Part shown: in pieces, positions 50,105 to 58,299 of the stretch
Layout of the letters: each line of letters begins with the position of its first letter
Numbering within the stretch: position 1 is the stretch's first letter
Source: Psychrobacter cibarius
GTDB lineage: Bacteria > Pseudomonadota > Gammaproteobacteria > Pseudomonadales > Moraxellaceae
Length of the DNA stretch: 64,000 nt
NCBI GenBank assembly: GCA_030686115.1
Contig: CP131612.1
Span: 2,604,001-2,668,000, forward strand
Direction: 5' to 3'
Notes under the pieces: model-generated
Databases searched by the model: none
Told to the model about the DNA's origin: nothing
The model's input: the letters and a program-made list of their open reading frames with translations, nothing else
Made by a program: the position numbers and the translations under genes

Positions 50105-51514
50105 ATGAGCGAACACATTCAAGGGAATCCCGATTTACTATACGGATTGCATGACCGCCCTACCCCTACAAAAGCCTTTTTGGGCGCAGTACAGCACGTA
50201 CTTGCCAGCTTTGTCGGTATCATCACCCCCTCATTAATCATAGGTGGCGTCTTGGGTTTGGGGGAACATATCCCTTATCTCATCAGCATGTCATTGATGG
50301 TATCAGGGGTCGCTACCTTTATTCAGACGCATAAAGTTGGACCGGTAGGTTCAGGTCTTATGGCGTTACAAGGAACCAGTTTTGGCTTCTTGGCCGCAGT
50401 ATTGGCGGCAGGTTTTGTGGTAAAAAACAAAGGCGGGAGTCCGGAGGAGATTCTCTCTGTTATCTTTGGCGTCTCCTTTCTTGGTGCCTTCGTTGAGATT
50501 TTCTTAAGCCAATTTATTACCAAACTCAAATCTCTGATGAGCCCTATCGTGACGGGTTGTGTGATTGTGACCATCGGTCTGTCATTAACCAAGGTTGGTC
50601 TGACGGATTTGGCAGGCGGCGTGGGCGCTGAAGATTTCGGGAGTATACAGAATCTGCTGCTCGGTGGCGGGGTCTTGGTCAGTGTGGTGTTGATTAGTAT
50701 TGTTAATAATAAAGTCATTCGCTCCAGTGCTATTTTTATAGGGTTGATGCTTGGTCTGATCGCAGCCATTCTTATGGGACGTATTGATTTCTCTTTGGTC
50801 TCTGATGCCCCTATCTTTACGCTACCTGTGCCATTCAAGTTTGGCTTTGGGTTTGATTGGCAGGCTTTTATTCCTATCGCCTTTATGTATGTCATTACCA
50901 GTATTGAAACCTCTGGTGATTTGACGGCGACTTCGATGATATCGGGCGAACCCATCAAAGGACCTCTATATGAGAAACGCATCAAAGGTGGCGTATTAGG
51001 TGATGGTGTCAACTCATTAATTGCGGCGGTGTTTAATACCTTCCCTGTGACGACTTTTAGCCAAAACAACGGCGTGATTCAGATGACTGGTATTGCCAGT
51101 CGCTATGTGGGCTTTTATGTTGGGGCTATCTTGTTCACTATGGGGCTATTTCCTATTTTGGGTGCTATCTTTACCCAATTGCCAAAACCAGTCGTTGGTG
51201 GCGTGACGTTATTGATGTTTGCAACGGTAGCGACTGCTGGTATTCGCATCCTATCAACGGTCAACTTTACCCATCGCAATATCTTAATCATTGCCACTTC
51301 GCTAGGTCTGTCTATGGGCGTGGCTTTTGTTCCTGATGTATTCGCACAGGCGCCGCAGCTTTTCCGTAATATCTTTGGGTCAGCAGTTACTATGTCAGGT
51401 ATTGTGGCCATTACTCTCGATATGATTTTGCCCAAAAACTACGGTGTCGAATTTGATACGGCAGAGCAGCATCTGGATGACGGTCTAAAGCCTCTTAGAC
51501 AAAAGGCTTCTTAA
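50105..51514 (+). CDS. NCS2 nucleobase permease, probable urate/xanthine:H+ symporter
   Basis: A 469-residue inner-membrane symporter with about 14 helices. The nucleobase-binding features of NCS2 proteins are visible: ALQGTSFGFLAAV in helix 3, SIETSGDLTATS in helix 8 with its Glu, and the helix-10 NNGVIQMTGIASRYVG. Context with the urate pathway and similarity to the UacT/XanQ branch suggest urate or xanthine uptake. A very strong AGGAGG lies 8 bases before the ATG. The gene is convergent with the TetR regulator gene. A RutR-type operator lies about 200 bases upstream. Confidence 0.9.
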   Translation: MSEHIQGNPDLLYGLHDRPTPTKAFLGAVQHVLASFVGIITPSLIIGGVLGLGEHIPYLISMSLMVSGVATFIQTHKVGPVGSGLMALQGTSFGFLAAVLAAGFVVKNKGGSPEEILSVIFGVSFLGAFVEIFLSQFITKLKSLMSPIVTGCVIVTIGLSLTKVGLTDLAGGVGAEDFGSIQNLLLGGGVLVSVVLISIVNNKVIRSSAIFIGLMLGLIAAILMGRIDFSLVSDAPIFTLPVPFKFGFGFDWQAFIPIAFMYVITSIETSGDLTATSMISGEPIKGPLYEKRIKGGVLGDGVNSLIAAVFNTFPVTTFSQNNGVIQMTGIASRYVGFYVGAILFTMGLFPILGAIFTQLPKPVVGGVTLLMFATVATAGIRILSTVNFTHRNILIIATSLGLSMGVAFVPDVFAQAPQLFRNIFGSAVTMSGIVAITLDMILPKNYGVEFDTAEQHLDDGLKPLRQKAS

Positions 51515-51664
51515 ACGTACGTTAGGATAGTCAAATTCTTTACCAATCAGCATTGCTGTTCTGGTTCTGAAAATTGACTCTTTTAGCGCGCCTTAATACG
51601 AAAACATTCAGAATGCTTTCGTATTAATGGCATGTGATAGACGTAAAATAATAATACATAAGCA

Positions 51665-52330
51665 TTACTCAAGACCGCAGCCACGCAAAATAAACGGCAC
51701 TAAAAAGTCTGCCGCCCGCGCTTCATCCTGCTGATCGTACTCACTCTTTTCCATCAAACCGACAATTTCTGTCTCAAATTCTGCATATCGCTGCGTCGTT
51801 GCCCAAATCAAAATCAATAGCTGTAAAGGGTCAGCGATGCCAATTTTGCCTTGCTCATGCCAAGTTTTCATCACTTGCGCCTTGTCTAGCGCCCACGCCT
51901 TCATGGTCGCCGACATAAATTCATGCAGATGCGGGGCACCGCCGATGACTTCCAGCGCAAATAATTTATGGCGATTGGGATGAGCAAACGCTTGATGCAA
52001 TTTGGTACGGACAAACTTTTCGATGACCGTTTTAGGGTCACTATCGACACTCATAGCGACCAAGCCATCGTTCCACTCTTGAATAATAGAATGCAGCACT
52101 GCTTGGTACAGATTTTTTTTATTCTTAAAATAGTAATGCACGTTGGCCTTTGGCAGCTCGGCTCTATCGGCAATACCTTGCATCGTCGCACCGCGAAAAC
52201 CTTGCAGCACGAACTCCTCTTCTGCCGCCGCCAAAATGACGGTTTGATTGTGGGCGCGGATATCTTGCTGATTGCGCTGTACAGGCGCGTCAGATGCAGC
52301 TTGTGGTTCTATATCGTTATGTTGAGCCAT
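51665..52330 (-). CDS. TetR-family regulator, RutR-like
   Basis: A 221-residue repressor. The helix-turn-helix region (about 30-75) reads ILAAAEEEFVLQGFRGATMQGIADRAELPKANVHYYF-type sequence with the usual YYFKNKKNLY end. The C-terminal domain has GAPHLHEFM and IWATTQRYAEFETEI, the pattern of RutR (YcdC C-terminal) proteins, whose ligands are pyrimidines. It is flanked by urate-pathway genes, with two RutR-type palindromes nearby, so it probably controls both the permease and the enzyme operon. The effector is unknown and may be a purine intermediate. Confidence 0.88.
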   Translation of the reverse strand: MAQHNDIEPQAASDAPVQRNQQDIRAHNQTVILAAAEEEFVLQGFRGATMQGIADRAELPKANVHYYFKNKKNLYQAVLHSIIQEWNDGLVAMSVDSDPKTVIEKFVRTKLHQAFAHPNRHKLFALEVIGGAPHLHEFMSATMKAWALDKAQVMKTWHEQGKIGIADPLQLLILIWATTQRYAEFETEIVGLMEKSEYDQQDEARAADFLVPFILRGCGLE

Positions 52331-52450
52331 GATAAATGTTACCTGTCATTATTGTGATGAATAAAGAGCCATATCCCAGCCAATAACTGGATTCATATGC
52401 TAATTTTTATGAAATATCACCAGTCTAAATAAAATATTTGCATAAAGTAG

Positions 52451-52479
52451 TTGACCAAATGGTCAGGTTTAAGCAGAAT
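52451..52479 (+). promoter_or_regulatory. Promoter of the urate operon with overlapping RutR-type operator
   Basis: TTGACCAAATGGTCAG (52451-52466) is the near-perfect palindrome TTGACCA-N2-TGGTCAA. Its first six bases TTGACC form a -35 hexamer, 17 bases before CAGAAT (52474-52479) as -10. A bound repressor would block polymerase. It lies ~105 bases before uraD. Confidence 0.75.
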
Positions 52480-52584
52480 AGCTCATAGTAAACCAATTAT
52501 TATTCGATAAATACTACTTTAGCATGAGATGTTATCGAGAAATGTTACTCCACTGCTTTTGTCAGCAAAGAAAAGGATGTCATA

Positions 52585-53106
52585 GTGAAATTATCTTTAC
52601 AGCAGTTTAATGAGCTCTCAACAGCTGAGGCAATTTCACATCTATTGACCTGCTGTACCAGCACCCATTGGGCGCAGACTTTAGAAAAAAAACGTCCTTT
52701 TGCTGATATATCTACATTACTTGCTCATAGTGATGATGCTTGGGCACAAGCACGGACAGCAGAAGCCCAGTTACTAGAGGCTTTTGATGGTCATCCACAA
52801 ATCGGCAACGTCGACTCGTTAAAAGAAAAATACCGCAACACGCAAGACAGTGCTGCCCATGAGCAGTCGGGTGCTAATGATGCCAATGACGAGGTGATTG
52901 AAGCTTTGGCTCAAGGCAATCAAGATTACCTTGATAAATTTGGCTTTATCTTTATCGTATTTGCCACTGGTAAGAGCGCGCAGCAAATGCTCGATTTATT
53001 GTTAGCACGCTTGCCCAATGATCGCGCTACTGAGCTGGTCAATGCGGCGGCTGAGCAAAATAAAATCACCCGCTTACGTTTACAGAAACTGCTGAGTGAC
53101 GCTTAA
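52585..53106 (+). CDS. uraD: 2-oxo-4-hydroxy-4-carboxy-5-ureidoimidazoline (OHCU) decarboxylase
   Basis: Converts OHCU to S-allantoin, the third step of urate breakdown. The 173 residues are all-helical in the family; the catalytic His70 lies in FDGHPQIGN, followed by QDSAAHEQSG and the DKFGFIFIVFATGKSA segment. Translation begins at GTG with AAAGGATG upstream. First gene of the operon uraD-hiuH-puuD-puuE-allE-allA, behind the RutR-controlled promoter. Length matches the family. Confidence 0.95.
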   Translation: MKLSLQQFNELSTAEAISHLLTCCTSTHWAQTLEKKRPFADISTLLAHSDDAWAQARTAEAQLLEAFDGHPQIGNVDSLKEKYRNTQDSAAHEQSGANDANDEVIEALAQGNQDYLDKFGFIFIVFATGKSAQQMLDLLLARLPNDRATELVNAAAEQNKITRLRLQKLLSDA

Positions 53107-53148
53107 CGCATTCAGCCCATCTGACTCATTTACATAAAAGGAATTATT

Positions 53149-53517
53149 ATGTCAGGTACTCTCTCATCGCATATTTTAGATACCCATCTGGGCAAACCAG
53201 CCGCTGGTATTTCCGTGACGCTAGATCGCGTAAGCGCAACTGGTGAGGCATCTCTATTAGCCAATGGCGTCACCAACGCGGATGGACGCGTGGCACCAGA
53301 TAGCTGGTCGTTTGATCCAACGATTGATATTGCTGAATATCACTTAGATGTTGGTCGTTATACCTTAACCTTTGATACGCAGTCTTATTTCGATGCACAA
53401 AATCTCACGGCTTTTTATCCACAAGTAGTCATTGATTTTATGATAAGTGATAACGGTCACTATCATGTACCGCTATTGCTTAGCGCACATGGCTACAGCA
53501 CATACCGCGGCTCGTAG
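53149..53517 (+). CDS. hiuH: 5-hydroxyisourate hydrolase (transthyretin-like)
   Basis: Hydrolyses 5-hydroxyisourate to OHCU, immediately before the UraD step. The 122-residue transthyretin-fold protein has the N-terminal SSHILDTHLGKPAAGI motif with its active-site His, the R-containing segment DGRVA, and the C-terminal tetrapeptide YRGS that marks hydrolases as opposed to vertebrate transthyretin. AAGGA precedes the ATG. It follows uraD by 42 bases. No signal peptide, so it is cytoplasmic. Confidence 0.96.
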   Translation: MSGTLSSHILDTHLGKPAAGISVTLDRVSATGEASLLANGVTNADGRVAPDSWSFDPTIDIAEYHLDVGRYTLTFDTQSYFDAQNLTAFYPQVVIDFMISDNGHYHVPLLLSAHGYSTYRGS

Positions 53518-53630
53518 TTTTTGACACCACTCTATAAAGATGCATCATAAAAGCACGTCGCCATAGCAAAACGCGTCGAAAGATTGAAAAAAGCTGAACA
53601 AAAGAAAATTGTAAAAAGGACATTTGCAAC

Positions 53631-54956
53631 ATGGGCGCTTATTATCTCGATTGGTTTAACTTATTTTTTCGCTGGTTCCACGTCATCGCTGGCGTGGCAT
53701 GGATTGGTGCGTCTTTTTACTTTGTTTGGCTAGATCTTAGTTTACGTAAACCACCACAGTGGAAGGCTGACAAAGGCATTTCAGGCGACTTATGGGCGGT
53801 ACATGGTGGCGGCTTTTATGAAATTGCCAAATACAAGCTTGAGCCCGAAGAGATGCCAAAGACCCTGCACTGGTTTAAATGGGAAGCTTATACCACGTGG
53901 CTGACGGGTATGGCGATGCTCTCTATCGTCTACTATGCCAATGCGACTGCCTACTTGATTGATCCCAGCAAAGTCGATTTTGGTAGTAGTATCGGTGCCA
54001 TTTCGACCAGTTTGTTATTTTTATTCGGCAGCTATTTCATTTATGAAGTAATTGTCCGCAGCCACTTGGGCAAAAACTCGTTTATTTTTAGCACCATTAT
54101 TTTTATCCTATTAATCATCGCCTGCTGGGGTTCTTATCAGCTATTTAGTGACCGTGCTTCGTTCATTCATATCGGTGCTATCTTAGGTACTGTGATGGCA
54201 GGTAATGTGTTCTTTGGCATTATGCCTGCTCAACGAGCGCTGGTAGAATGCGTGAGGCGTGGTGAAAAACCAGGCAAAGAAGTAGCGGACTTGGCACTAC
54301 AAGCAAAAAACCGCTCGCTGATGAACAACTATTTTACCTTACCGCTGATCTTTACCATGATTAGCAACCATTATCCGATGATGTACTCTCATGCTCACGG
54401 CTGGTTGGTATTGGTATTTGTGGGTATCATCACGGCTATTGTACGTCACTATTTTAACCAAAAGCATTTAGACAATCATAAGCCGCGTTATTTGGTCATC
54501 CCTGCTGTCTTAACTGTATTATTAATTATTTGGATGCGCCCAGAACCAATTGAGCCATTACCTGTTGTCAATGCTGCAGTCGCTGCTGAAACGGCGACAC
54601 CAAATAGTGTGCCACCAACAACTACTGATAGTGCAGTCGACGGTTCTACTATAAGCACTGATGCCGCCTCAAATGAAAATATCACTGCCGACGTCGTGCC
54701 AATAACTGCCTCTGCTGATGATGCCATTATGGATGTCGTGCACACGCGCTGTAGCACGTGCCATGCCGCTCAGCCTACTCAGCAAGGATTTGCCGCGCCG
54801 CCAGCTGGTATCATCTTGCAAACACCGACCGACATGAAAACTCATAAAGCAAAAATCGTCACTGCCGTACAAACGGGCTATATGCCACTGGGTAATCTCA
54901 CAAAATTGACGGATGAAGAACGTCAGCAAATGGTGGCTTATGCATCGGGATTATAG
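53631..54956 (+). CDS. puuD: Urate hydroxylase PuuD (membrane domain plus cytochrome c)
   Basis: Oxidises urate to 5-hydroxyisourate. The 441 residues have a membrane part (about eight helices, residues 1-300) typical of PuuD (LDWFNLFFRWFHVIAGVAWIGASFYFVWLD-type start, SHLGKNSF, IMPAQRALV). A Ser/Thr/Ala-rich periplasmic linker (310-365) and a cytochrome c domain follow, with heme-attachment CSTCH at residues 374-378 and an axial Met in GYMPLGN. Electrons probably go to the respiratory chain, so no H2O2 is formed. This replaces a soluble uricase. The stop codon lies in a 13-bp tandem repeat. Confidence 0.94.
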   Translation: MGAYYLDWFNLFFRWFHVIAGVAWIGASFYFVWLDLSLRKPPQWKADKGISGDLWAVHGGGFYEIAKYKLEPEEMPKTLHWFKWEAYTTWLTGMAMLSIVYYANATAYLIDPSKVDFGSSIGAISTSLLFLFGSYFIYEVIVRSHLGKNSFIFSTIIFILLIIACWGSYQLFSDRASFIHIGAILGTVMAGNVFFGIMPAQRALVECVRRGEKPGKEVADLALQAKNRSLMNNYFTLPLIFTMISNHYPMMYSHAHGWLVLVFVGIITAIVRHYFNQKHLDNHKPRYLVIPAVLTVLLIIWMRPEPIEPLPVVNAAVAAETATPNSVPPTTTDSAVDGSTISTDAASNENITADVVPITASADDAIMDVVHTRCSTCHAAQPTQQGFAAPPAGIILQTPTDMKTHKAKIVTAVQTGYMPLGNLTKLTDEERQQMVAYASGL

Positions 54957-54990
54957 ATAAAGGCCGTAGATAAAGGCCGTAGATAAATAT
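54951..54990. repeat. 13-bp tandem repeat spanning the puuD stop codon
   Basis: TAGATAAAGGCCG recurs at 54954, 54967 and 54980 (third unit partial). The first TAG is the puuD stop; since 13 is not a multiple of three, successive TAG triplets fall in all three frames. Confidence 0.75.
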
Positions 54991-55066
54991 TATATAGATC
55001 AAAAGTTACGCCTTATTTTGCTTTAATTGACTTAAGTTGCTTTAAAATATTTAGGATATATTGACA

Positions 55067-56047
55067 ATGACCAAAAAAATAATCAGCGATTTCAATCAAG
55101 ACGCCTACCCTCGCGACTTAAAAGGCTATGCTGATACGCCGCCAAAAGCCAACTGGCCAGGCGGCGCTAAAATCGCTGTACAGTTCGTCCTCAATATCGA
55201 AGAAGGCGCAGAAAATAGCGTGATTCATGGTGACGGTCAATCAGAGCAGTTTTTATCGGATGTCTTGGGTACGCCAGAATTTAACAATCGTCATCAGTCG
55301 ATTGAGTCGGCATTTGAGTATGGTAGCCGTGTGGGTGTTTGGCGAGTATTAGACACTTTTAAAGAATACGGTTTACCTATTACGACCTTCACTTGCGCTG
55401 CTGCTGCCGAAAAAACGCCGCATATTATCGAGCGAGTATTAGAAGATGGGCACGAAATCGCCAGTCACGGTCTGCGCTGGATTACTTATCAAAATATGTA
55501 CCGCGAGACCGAGCGCGAGCATGTGCGCCGTGCCACTGAAATATTCGAGCGCATGATCGGTGGTCAGCCGCTTGGTTGGTACACGGGACGAGATAGCCCG
55601 AATACTCGTGAGTTGGTCGCCGAACAAGGTGGCTATATTTATGACTCCGACTCTTACGCGGATGAGCTCCCTTACTGGCTCAATGTCAAAGTAGAAGACG
55701 GTAATAAAATCGCTCGTAAGCCGCATTTGGTCATTCCCTATACCTTAGAGACCAATGACATGCGCTTTGCCTCAAGCCCAGGCTTTACCAACGCCGAGCC
55801 TTTTTATCAGTATTTAAAAGACAGCTTCGATACCTTATACGAGGAAGGCGCGCACACGCCCAAGATGCTGACCATCGGTTTACATTGCCGCATCATTGGT
55901 CGCGCCGGTCGCATCATTGCCCTCAAAAAGTTTTTGCAGTATATCACTAGCAAGCCCGATGTGTGGGTATGCCGCCGTGATGACATTGCCAAACACTGGT
56001 ATAAGAACCATCCAGCCACAGCCGATAACACTGCAAACTGGATGTAA
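55067..56047 (+). CDS. puuE: Allantoinase PuuE (polysaccharide-deacetylase fold)
   Basis: Hydrolyses allantoin to allantoate without a metal-dependent amidohydrolase fold. The 326 residues show the PuuE pattern: PRDLKGYADTPPKANWPGGAKIAVQFVLNIEEGAE-type N-terminus, GVWRVLDTFKEYGLP, EIASHGLRWI, GWYTGRDSPNTRELV, YDSDSYADELPYW and GLHCRIIGRAGRI. ATG at 55067 is preferred to a TTG two codons earlier. Third enzyme of the operon in pathway order after PuuD/HiuH/UraD. Confidence 0.95.
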   Translation: MTKKIISDFNQDAYPRDLKGYADTPPKANWPGGAKIAVQFVLNIEEGAENSVIHGDGQSEQFLSDVLGTPEFNNRHQSIESAFEYGSRVGVWRVLDTFKEYGLPITTFTCAAAAEKTPHIIERVLEDGHEIASHGLRWITYQNMYRETEREHVRRATEIFERMIGGQPLGWYTGRDSPNTRELVAEQGGYIYDSDSYADELPYWLNVKVEDGNKIARKPHLVIPYTLETNDMRFASSPGFTNAEPFYQYLKDSFDTLYEEGAHTPKMLTIGLHCRIIGRAGRIIALKKFLQYITSKPDVWVCRRDDIAKHWYKNHPATADNTANWM

Positions 56048-56102
56048 CCATACGTTTAGACACAAATTTATTGCGGCACAACACCACTAAGGAACATCAA
56101 CA

Positions 56103-56939
56103 ATGTCAACAAAGAGTACATATTACGCACCAACTGGCGGACTACCTCCGCAAACACAACTGCTATCTGATCGCGCTATCTTCACCGAAGCTTATGCCAT
56201 TATTCCCAAACGTGTACTGACCGACATTGTTATTAGCTATCTGCCGTTTTGGACAGGTATGCGCATGTGGGTGCTTGCACGCCCACTTTCAGGTTTCTCT
56301 GAGACTTTTTCACAGTATATCGTCGAAGTTGAGCCTAATGGCGGCTCAGAAAAGCCTGAGCTAGATGCAAACGCTGAAGGTGTTATATTCATCGTTGAAG
56401 GTGAAATGGACATGACTATCGAAGGCGTGTCGCATCATCTTGAAGCGGGTGGTTATGCATTCTTACCACCCAGCTGCAAATGGACGATAAAAAACAATAG
56501 CGACAAGCACGTTAAATTCCATTGGATTCGTAAAGCTTATCAACACTGTGAAGGAATTGAGGTGCCTGAAGCCTTTGTAACCAGCGATCACGATGTTGAA
56601 GCGATTGAGATGCCGGGTACTGATGGCGTATGGGCAACCACCAGATTTACCGAGCAGTCTGATATGCGTCACGACATGCATGTGAATATCGTCACTTTCC
56701 AACCAGGTGGCGTGATTCCATTTGATGAAACTCATGTGATGGAACATGGTTTGTATGTCCTAGAAGGTAAAGCCGTCTATCACTTAAATGGTGAATGGGT
56801 AGAAGTTGAGGCAGGTGATTTTATGTGGCTACGCGCATTTTGCCCACAATCTTGTTACGCCGGCGGACCGGGTCCATTTAGATATTTACTATATAAAGAC
56901 GTGAATCGTCATATGCCGTTTATTCGCCCAGCACGATAA
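56103..56939 (+). CDS. allE: (S)-ureidoglycine aminohydrolase (bicupin)
   Basis: Converts (S)-ureidoglycine to (S)-ureidoglycolate with release of ammonia, using Mn. The 278 residues form two cupin domains. The C-terminal one has the metal ligands in ETHVMEHGLYVLEGKAVY (Glu, two His) and a downstream Gln in FCPQSCYAGG, as in E. coli AllE. The N-terminal cupin has GEMDMTIEG and LPPSCKW. It begins 55 bases after puuE. Its substrate must come from allantoate, but no allantoate amidohydrolase gene is present in the window; some databases call such proteins bifunctional. Confidence 0.93.
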   Translation: MSTKSTYYAPTGGLPPQTQLLSDRAIFTEAYAIIPKRVLTDIVISYLPFWTGMRMWVLARPLSGFSETFSQYIVEVEPNGGSEKPELDANAEGVIFIVEGEMDMTIEGVSHHLEAGGYAFLPPSCKWTIKNNSDKHVKFHWIRKAYQHCEGIEVPEAFVTSDHDVEAIEMPGTDGVWATTRFTEQSDMRHDMHVNIVTFQPGGVIPFDETHVMEHGLYVLEGKAVYHLNGEWVEVEAGDFMWLRAFCPQSCYAGGPGPFRYLLYKDVNRHMPFIRPAR

Positions 56940-57121
56940 GCACTGCGCAATAAATAATAACCAGAACAACAAAGCATTCAGAACGATGAGCAATATAGCG
57001 GCATAATCGTTCATTCGAATATGTCATTTATTCCCAGATGTTGATTTAATTCGCGTACGGGCTTATGGCAAAGTGGCTCATAGCAATTATAAACAGTGAT
57101 CACCAAAAGTAAGGCAAAGTC

Positions 57122-57670
57122 ATGAGTACTCTTATGAAGACTACGATCGTTGCAAGACCTTTAACCAAAGCTGAGTTTGCGCCCTACGGCACCGTAATAG
57201 AACCCTATGACAAGGCAGCACAGACGCCTGAAAATAGCTACCATATCAATAAAGGCTATGCCTGCCGCCATCACGCCATCGCTGAAGCCAAACTTGACGG
57301 CGGCGATGTCGGCATGAGTATCTTCCGCGCCAAAAAGCGTGAATTTCCTATTGCCTTATCGGTCATGGAATATCATCCGTTTGGCACGCAAGCGTTCTTT
57401 TCGATGAATGGTCAGGATTATATCGTCATCGTTGCGCCTGCTGGTGCGCCGCCACAGTCTGCGGATGATTTGACCGTGTTTTATGTCCAATCTCATCAAG
57501 GTGTGCAATACGATGCCAATGTCTGGCATCATCCGCTACTTGCCCTCGGTTGTGACTCTGATTTTTTGGTGATAGATCGTATCAATGGTGAAGGCAAAAA
57601 CTGTTATGAGCTAGATATAGAGGATTGGCAGGTGCAAATTGAACTTGCCAGTGAGCACTCTTCCGTTTAA
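57122..57670 (+). CDS. allA: Ureidoglycolate lyase
   Basis: Cleaves (S)-ureidoglycolate to glyoxylate and urea, the last step of the ureide pathway. The 182 residues have the cupin-like AllA pattern: [56 protein letters not shown] central region, [20 protein letters not shown] with the two His, and the C-terminal [20 protein letters not shown] precedes the ATG. A terminator follows, ending the operon. A nearby urease is not in the window. Confidence 0.95.
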   Translation: MSTLMKTTIVARPLTKAEFAPYGTVIEPYDKAAQTPENSYHINKGYACRHHAIAEAKLDGGDVGMSIFRAKKREFPIALSVMEYHPFGTQAFFSMNGQDYIVIVAPAGAPPQSADDLTVFYVQSHQGVQYDANVWHHPLLALGCDSDFLVIDRINGEGKNCYELDIEDWQVQIELASEHSSV

Positions 57671-57701
57671 TTAGGGTCTGTAAACGAGCTGTTAACCATT
57701 C

Positions 57702-57747
57702 ATAAACATAAAGCCAGTTAATAAAGATTATCTGGCTTTATGTTTAT
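57702..57747 (+). terminator. Terminator hairpin ending the urate operon
   Basis: A perfect 16-bp stem ATAAACATAAAGCCAG / CTGGCTTTATGTTTAT with a 14-base loop, 32 bases past allA. Confidence 0.75.
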
Positions 57748-57845
57748 AAATTTGGGATCCATCCTATATAAATAATCATCTTCCAAAACACAGTGCCCAT
57801 TTAACAGCAGTAGCAAAACATCTACATAGGCTACTTGCCTTTTGT

Positions 57846-57866
57846 GTACTATCGTACTAGAATACT
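57846..57866. promoter_or_regulatory. Possible TrpR operator: three ACT repeats at 8-bp spacing
   Basis: GTACTATC GTACTAGA ATACT: GTACT at 57846 and 57854 and ATACT at 57862. TrpR half-sites are GNACT, and it can bind in tandem, 8 bases apart. It lies 36-57 bases before the TrpR-family gene, fitting autoregulation. Confidence 0.45.
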
Positions 57867-57902
57867 GAAACGAAGTAAGCTTCCCTTTTCTTTTCCATTA
57901 AG

Positions 57903-58187
57903 ATGAATGTTATGAGCACAGACCCTTATCAAAGCTTATTAAGCTATTTAGCCAGTTGTCATGACAGCACCGCTATCGACCTACTATTCAGTGCGCTATT
58001 GACGGAAAAAGAGCAGCAGGAAATTGCGAATCGTATCCGCATTTTTGATTTGCTTGAGCGCGGTGTCACCCAACGCGAGATATCCGAGCAGCTAGGTGTC
58101 GGTATCGCTACCGTCTCGCGCGGCGCCAAAGCCATGCAAGTTCACGATGTGAGTGCCTTACTAATGACTCATAGACATGACTCATAG
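57903..58187 (+). CDS. trpR: TrpR-family repressor
   Basis: A 94-residue all-helical protein with the Trp repressor pattern: DLLFSALLTEKEQQEIANRIRIFDLLERG followed by the reading head VTQREISEQLGVGIATVSRGAKAM, which matches the E. coli VTRGSNSLKAA-like helix pair. In the family L-tryptophan is the co-repressor and dimers bind trp operators. It lies 112 bases upstream of trpE on the same strand, which supports a trp-specific role over other TrpR/YerC members. Start could also be Met4. Confidence 0.85.
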   Translation: MNVMSTDPYQSLLSYLASCHDSTAIDLLFSALLTEKEQQEIANRIRIFDLLERGVTQREISEQLGVGIATVSRGAKAMQVHDVSALLMTHRHDS

Positions 58188-58299
58188 AAAACATTCATAA
58201 AAGACACAGCTGAAAAGGCCGCTTAATTCATCAGAAACTAGAGTTTTAAATTCTCTTACTTTTTATTTGATCAACCATTGAACCAATTTGGATATTGTT

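Noticed and set aside
50323..51069. 248-codon open frame antisense to the urate permease
   Set aside because: Long only because the permease codons avoid stops on the reverse strand; its translation is Pro/Thr/Lys-rich without domain signs.
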